Source: Myceligenerans indicum
GTDB taxonomy: Bacteria > Actinomycetota > Actinomycetes > Actinomycetales > Cellulomonadaceae
Reading direction: 5' to 3'
NCBI RefSeq assembly: GCF_016742955.1
Contig: NZ_JABBYC010000011.1
Span: 40,654 to 104,653, forward strand
DNA: 64,000 nucleotides
Shown here piece after piece: positions 60,908 through 64,000 of this stretch (position 1 is the stretch's first letter; every line of letters starts with the position of its first letter). The notes under the pieces were generated by a model, which had not been told where the DNA came from, made no database searches, and saw only the letters and a list, made by a program, of their open reading frames with translations. A program made the position numbers and the translations under genes.

Positions 60908-61999
60908 ATGAGGCCGAGGACGAAGGCGCTGGTCGCCGCCGGGTCGGGTATCGCAGCAGGGTTCGCCGGCCTGGCGCTCGGCGCCCTGCCCGCCGGCGCG
61001 GACGAGGACCCGGTGCTGCCGGAGATCGACGCGGAGCAGCTGGTGGCCTCGACGCTGGAGGCCCGCCCGCCCGCGTTCGACGGCGTGGCGGAGGTGAGCA
61101 ACGACCTCGGGCTCCCCGTCCTGCCGGGGACGGGCCCGGTGTCCGGCGCGGACGTGCTCGACGCCGACTCCGTGCGGGTGTTCCACGACGGCGCGGAGAG
61201 CACCCGGATCCAGGTCGAGCGGCCGGCGTCCGAGCTCACCGTCGTCAAGAGCCCGGGCGAGGTCTGGGCCTACGACTCGCAGGAGTCCGCCGCGAAGCAC
61301 TTCACCTGGGACGACACCGATGCCGCGGCCGCCCGGGAACACGCGGCGTCCGAGCTCGCGGACCCCTCGCAGGCGGCGGCCCGGCTCGTCGAGCAGCTCC
61401 GCGCGACCAGTGACATCTTCGTGGACGGGACGGCACGGGTCGCGGACCGGGCCGCGTACGAGCTCGTGCTGACCCCGAAGCCGACGGAGAAGACACTCCT
61501 GCGGGAGATCACCGTCGCGATCGACGACGAGACGCGCGTGCCGCTGCGGGTCGAGGTCTACGTGGGCGGCAGCACCGAACCGGTCCTCTCGCTCGGCTTC
61601 GTCCGGTTCGAGGTCGGCGCGCAGGACGCGGACCTGTTCGACTTCACGCCCCCTGCCGGCACCGACGTCGAGACGACGACGGCGGGCGCCCGGTCCGCCG
61701 GCGACGGTACAGCGCCCGACGCCGAGGACCTCCGGCAGCGGACCACGACGGTCGGCGACGGGTGGGACACCGTGGTGATCGGCCAGGCTCCCGCCGACGG
61801 GGCCTCCGAGGGGCCGGCCGGTGACGGACAGGACGCCCGCGCGTTCCTGGAGCAGATCGGCCGGCCGGTGTCCGGCGAGTTCGGCTCCGGGACCTTCGTC
61901 CAGGTGGCCGTCGGTGGCGCCGTGATCACCGACGACGGCCGGATCGCGGCCGGTGCGGTGCCGCAGCAGGTGCTCGTCGACGCCCTGGACCAGCAGTGA
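60908..61999 (+). CDS. Secreted LolA-like / DUF2092-type protein
   Basis: 363 aa from ATG 60908, GAAGGAG upstream. Signal peptide-like start (ALVAAGSGIAAGFAGLALGALPAGA), then the beta-rich LolA-like body with STRIQVERPASELTVVKSPGE in short strands and PVLSLGFVRFEVGAQDADLF. Actinobacterial relatives are called sigma-E regulatory or outer-membrane lipoprotein-sorting-like. Its GTGA overlap with the ABC ATPase implies that it works with the exporter. Confidence 0.8.
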   Translation: MRPRTKALVAAGSGIAAGFAGLALGALPAGADEDPVLPEIDAEQLVASTLEARPPAFDGVAEVSNDLGLPVLPGTGPVSGADVLDADSVRVFHDGAESTRIQVERPASELTVVKSPGEVWAYDSQESAAKHFTWDDTDAAAAREHAASELADPSQAAARLVEQLRATSDIFVDGTARVADRAAYELVLTPKPTEKTLLREITVAIDDETRVPLRVEVYVGGSTEPVLSLGFVRFEVGAQDADLFDFTPPAGTDVETTTAGARSAGDGTAPDAEDLRQRTTTVGDGWDTVVIGQAPADGASEGPAGDGQDARAFLEQIGRPVSGEFGSGTFVQVAVGGAVITDDGRIAAGAVPQQVLVDALDQQ

Positions 62000-63027
62000 C
62001 GACGGCGCGGGAGGCCGAGGCGACGGCTCCGGAGGCGACGGTTCCCGAGGCGGGCACCGCCCCCGCGACCGCCGTCGCGGCGCGCACCCGGGGGCTGCGC
62101 AAGGTCTACCGCGGCACGGTCGCCGTGGACGGCGTCGACCTGGAGGTCCCGCAGGGCGCGGTGGTCGGGATGCTCGGGCCGAACGGCTCCGGCAAGACCA
62201 CCACCATCCGCATGCTGCTCGGACTCGTCCAGCCGACCGAGGGAGAGATCGAGCTGCTGGGCGCACCGGTGCCGACCGACGCCCACCGCGTCCTGCCGCA
62301 CGTCGGGGCCCTGGTGGAGGGGCCCGGATTCCACCCGTTCCTGTCCGGCAGGGAGAACCTGCTGCGATTCGCGGCCGCCGAACCACTGCTGGCCACCGCG
62401 GAGCTGAACGGTGCCGTGTCCGCCGCACTCGACCGGGTGGGGCTCACGGACGCCGCCACGAAGAAGTACCGCGCCTACTCGCTGGGCATGAAGCAGCGGC
62501 TGGGGCTGGCCTCGGCACTGCTGGCGCCCCGCCGGCTCGTCGTGCTGGACGAGCCCACGAACGGCCTGGACCCCGCCGGCACGCAGGAGGTCCGCCGGAT
62601 CATCGCGGAACTGCACGCCCGCGGCGTGACGGTGCTCGTGTCGTCGCACCTGCTGGCGGAGGTCGAGGCCACGTGCACGCACGTGGTGGTGCTGAACGAG
62701 GGCGTCGTGGTGGCACAGGGCGCGCTCGACGACCTCCTGGAGTCGAGCAGCCCCACCCTGCTCGTCTCCACCCCCGACGGCGCCCGGGCGGTCGATGCCC
62801 TGCGCGAGCACCGGATCCCCGCGCGGCTCGCACCGGAAGGCGTGCGCGCGGACGTCACGACGACGACACCGGCGACGGTGGTCGAGACCCTGGTCCGCGC
62901 GGGCATCGACGTGGACGAGGCCCGGCGGGAGCGCACCGGGCTGGAGGAGGCGTTCGCCCGGCTGACGCACGACGTGGGCGACATGGTGGGAGCGCTGGAC
63001 GGCGACGAACCCCAGGAGGCGCGATGA
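61996..63027 (+). CDS. ABC transporter ATPase (BcrA/CcmA type)
   Basis: 343 aa from GTG 61996. Walker A MLGPNGSGKTTTIRML, signature YSLGMKQRLGLASALL, Walker B LVVLDEPTNGLDPAG and switch His in VLVSSHLLAEVE. The DRR/bacitracin-exporter type. An Ala/Glu/Thr-rich N-terminal extension of about 30 residues precedes the domain. Confidence 0.92.
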   Translation: MTTAREAEATAPEATVPEAGTAPATAVAARTRGLRKVYRGTVAVDGVDLEVPQGAVVGMLGPNGSGKTTTIRMLLGLVQPTEGEIELLGAPVPTDAHRVLPHVGALVEGPGFHPFLSGRENLLRFAAAEPLLATAELNGAVSAALDRVGLTDAATKKYRAYSLGMKQRLGLASALLAPRRLVVLDEPTNGLDPAGTQEVRRIIAELHARGVTVLVSSHLLAEVEATCTHVVVLNEGVVVAQGALDDLLESSSPTLLVSTPDGARAVDALREHRIPARLAPEGVRADVTTTTPATVVETLVRAGIDVDEARRERTGLEEAFARLTHDVGDMVGALDGDEPQEAR

Positions 63028-63959
63028 GTGCGCGAGGCCCGATGGCAGTCCGAGATCCCCTGCCCGCCCCGGTGTCCGGGGCCGCACCCGCGGCGACGAC
63101 GACCGCGCGGCGGCGCGTCCCGCTTGTCCGCCTGCTGCGGGCCGAGGTGCGCTGGATCTTCCGGCGTCCCCGGACGCTGGCCGTGCTGGCGCTGCTCGCC
63201 GCCCTTCCCGTCATCACCGGCGTCGCCGTCGATCTGACCCTGGACGGACCCGTCTCCGCGAGCCAGACGGGCCCGGGCCCCGGGCCGGACGGCGGGCCGC
63301 CGATCTTCGTCACGATGGCGACCAGCGCCTTCGTGCTGCCCCTCGGGTCGCTGATGACGCTGCTGATGCTCCTGCTGCCGCTCACGGTCGCGATGGCGAG
63401 CGGCGACGCGCTGGCCGGCGAGCAGTCCCACGGCGCGCTGCGTGGCTGGCTGCTCGCCCCCGTGGCGCGCGGGCGGCTGCTGGCGGTCAAGGCGGCCGGG
63501 GTGCTTGTGGTCGCCTTCGTCGCGTCCACGCTGGTCGTCGTCTCGGGCCTGGTGACGGGGCTGGTCCTGGCCGGGACGGACGGGCTGGTGTCGATGTCCG
63601 GGACCGAGCTGTCGATCGGGGACGTGCTGGGGCGGCTGGCGCTCGCCGTGGCGTGGGCGACGCTGTACCTGATGGCCGTGGGGGCGGTCGCGCTCGCCGT
63701 CTCCGCCTTCACGGAGCATCCGATGCTGGTGGTGGTGAGCGTGCTCGGAGGGCTGATCGTCTCCGGGGTGCTGATGCAGATCTCGGCGCTCGACTGGTTG
63801 CACCCGTTCCTCCTGCCGACGTCGGTGACGAGCCTGGTGGACCTGATCCGCGACCCGGTGTCGCTCGACGGCCTGGCCGAGGGAGCCCTCCGGGCACTGT
63901 CCTACCTCGCGATAGGCATGTCCCTGGCCTACGCCCGCATCACAACCACCGACGGCTGA
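63024..63959 (+). CDS. ABC transporter permease (ABC-2 type)
   Basis: 311 aa from ATG 63024 (ATGA overlap with the ATPase). Six hydrophobic segments, GDALAGEQSHGALRGWLLAP between helices 2 and 3 typical of ABC-2 permeases. Exports a lipid, peptide or antibiotic; substrate unknown. Ends 22 bases before the adapter. Confidence 0.9.
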   Translation: MSARGPMAVRDPLPAPVSGAAPAATTTARRRVPLVRLLRAEVRWIFRRPRTLAVLALLAALPVITGVAVDLTLDGPVSASQTGPGPGPDGGPPIFVTMATSAFVLPLGSLMTLLMLLLPLTVAMASGDALAGEQSHGALRGWLLAPVARGRLLAVKAAGVLVVAFVASTLVVVSGLVTGLVLAGTDGLVSMSGTELSIGDVLGRLALAVAWATLYLMAVGAVALAVSAFTEHPMLVVVSVLGGLIVSGVLMQISALDWLHPFLLPTSVTSLVDLIRDPVSLDGLAEGALRALSYLAIGMSLAYARITTTDG

Positions 63960-63981
63960 CCCTCCCCACCACCTATCCCCA

Positions 63982-64000
63982 CTGTCTCTTATACACATCT
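63982..64000. other. Nextera/Tn5 mosaic-end sequencing adapter
   Basis: CTGTCTCTTATACACATCT is exactly the 19-bp Tn5 mosaic end used in Nextera libraries. It is the last thing in the window, so the contig end was not trimmed. The minus frame starting in it reads MCIRDS, a well-known adapter artefact. Confidence 0.97.

Noticed and set aside
62475..63998. Minus ORF beginning MCIRDS at the right end
   Set aside because: The start lies in the Nextera adapter and the frame is antisense to the ABC genes.

Overview
The window is chromosomal DNA from a high-GC Gram-positive bacterium. The evidence is very high GC with G/C-biased third positions, ATGA/GTGA overlapping gene pairs, class F and LAxTG-type sortase features, ROK and ECF41-type regulators, and MDR/SDR/acyl-CoA clusters. 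An actinomycete is clear; an order such as Micrococcales is only my guess. The last 19 bases (63982-64000) are the Nextera/Tn5 mosaic-end adapter, so the right end is a contig end carrying uncleaned adapter.

Bases 1 to about 12,950 form a defence-type island with looser codon bias than the rest. From the left edge it holds: a truncated (by the window) HSP90/sacsin-like GHKL ATPase on the minus strand; a plus-strand operon of a small chimeric protein that looks like the fused ends of a type III Res and its Mod, a SIR2-like protein, and a UvrD helicase with a C-terminal PD-(D/E)XK Fe-S nuclease; then a minus-strand operon HerA ATPase, NurA nuclease and D12-class adenine methyltransferase, joined by GTGA overlaps. 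The island ends in an HNH endonuclease that is read in frame from a chromosomal P-loop kinase gene, so the kinase 3' end marks the likely boundary.

From 13.8 to 26.3 kb is ordinary accessory chromosome. It holds a kinase-fold pseudogene with an in-frame amber, a collapsed DUF429 remnant, an arsenic-type locus (ArsR, ArsO-like monooxygenase, MFS), a phosphoribosyltransferase, an AraC regulator with a clan GH-A glycosidase, small membrane proteins, and a class F sortase with a CHRD-type surface protein.

From 26.4 to 38.9 kb is an acyl-CoA catabolic region: SDR, TetR, MDR, SDR, acyl-CoA ligase, two acyl-CoA dehydrogenases, phosphotransferase, thiolase, MaoC hydratase and FabG-like SDR. Four promoters in it share the palindrome CATACCG-N6-CGGTATG, which suggests one TetR-controlled regulon. 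A 19-bp tandem array, a CCTG microsatellite and other repeats lie in its centre.

From 39 to 47 kb are assorted metabolic genes, an AraC regulator, and a two-gene conflict system: a TRYPCO1-like partner plus a trypsin / nucleoside-deoxyribosyltransferase-like / STING-like fusion with no cyclase gene nearby in the window. From 47.1 to 55.4 kb is an alpha-galactoside utilisation locus (ROK repressor, GH36, ABC importer, GH13), with a probable leaderless promoter covered by a perfect palindrome. From 55.5 to 64 kb are an ECF41-type sigma factor with an FAD oxidoreductase, and a two-component system beside a LolA-like protein and an ABC exporter, with paired TCTCAG direct repeats between them.
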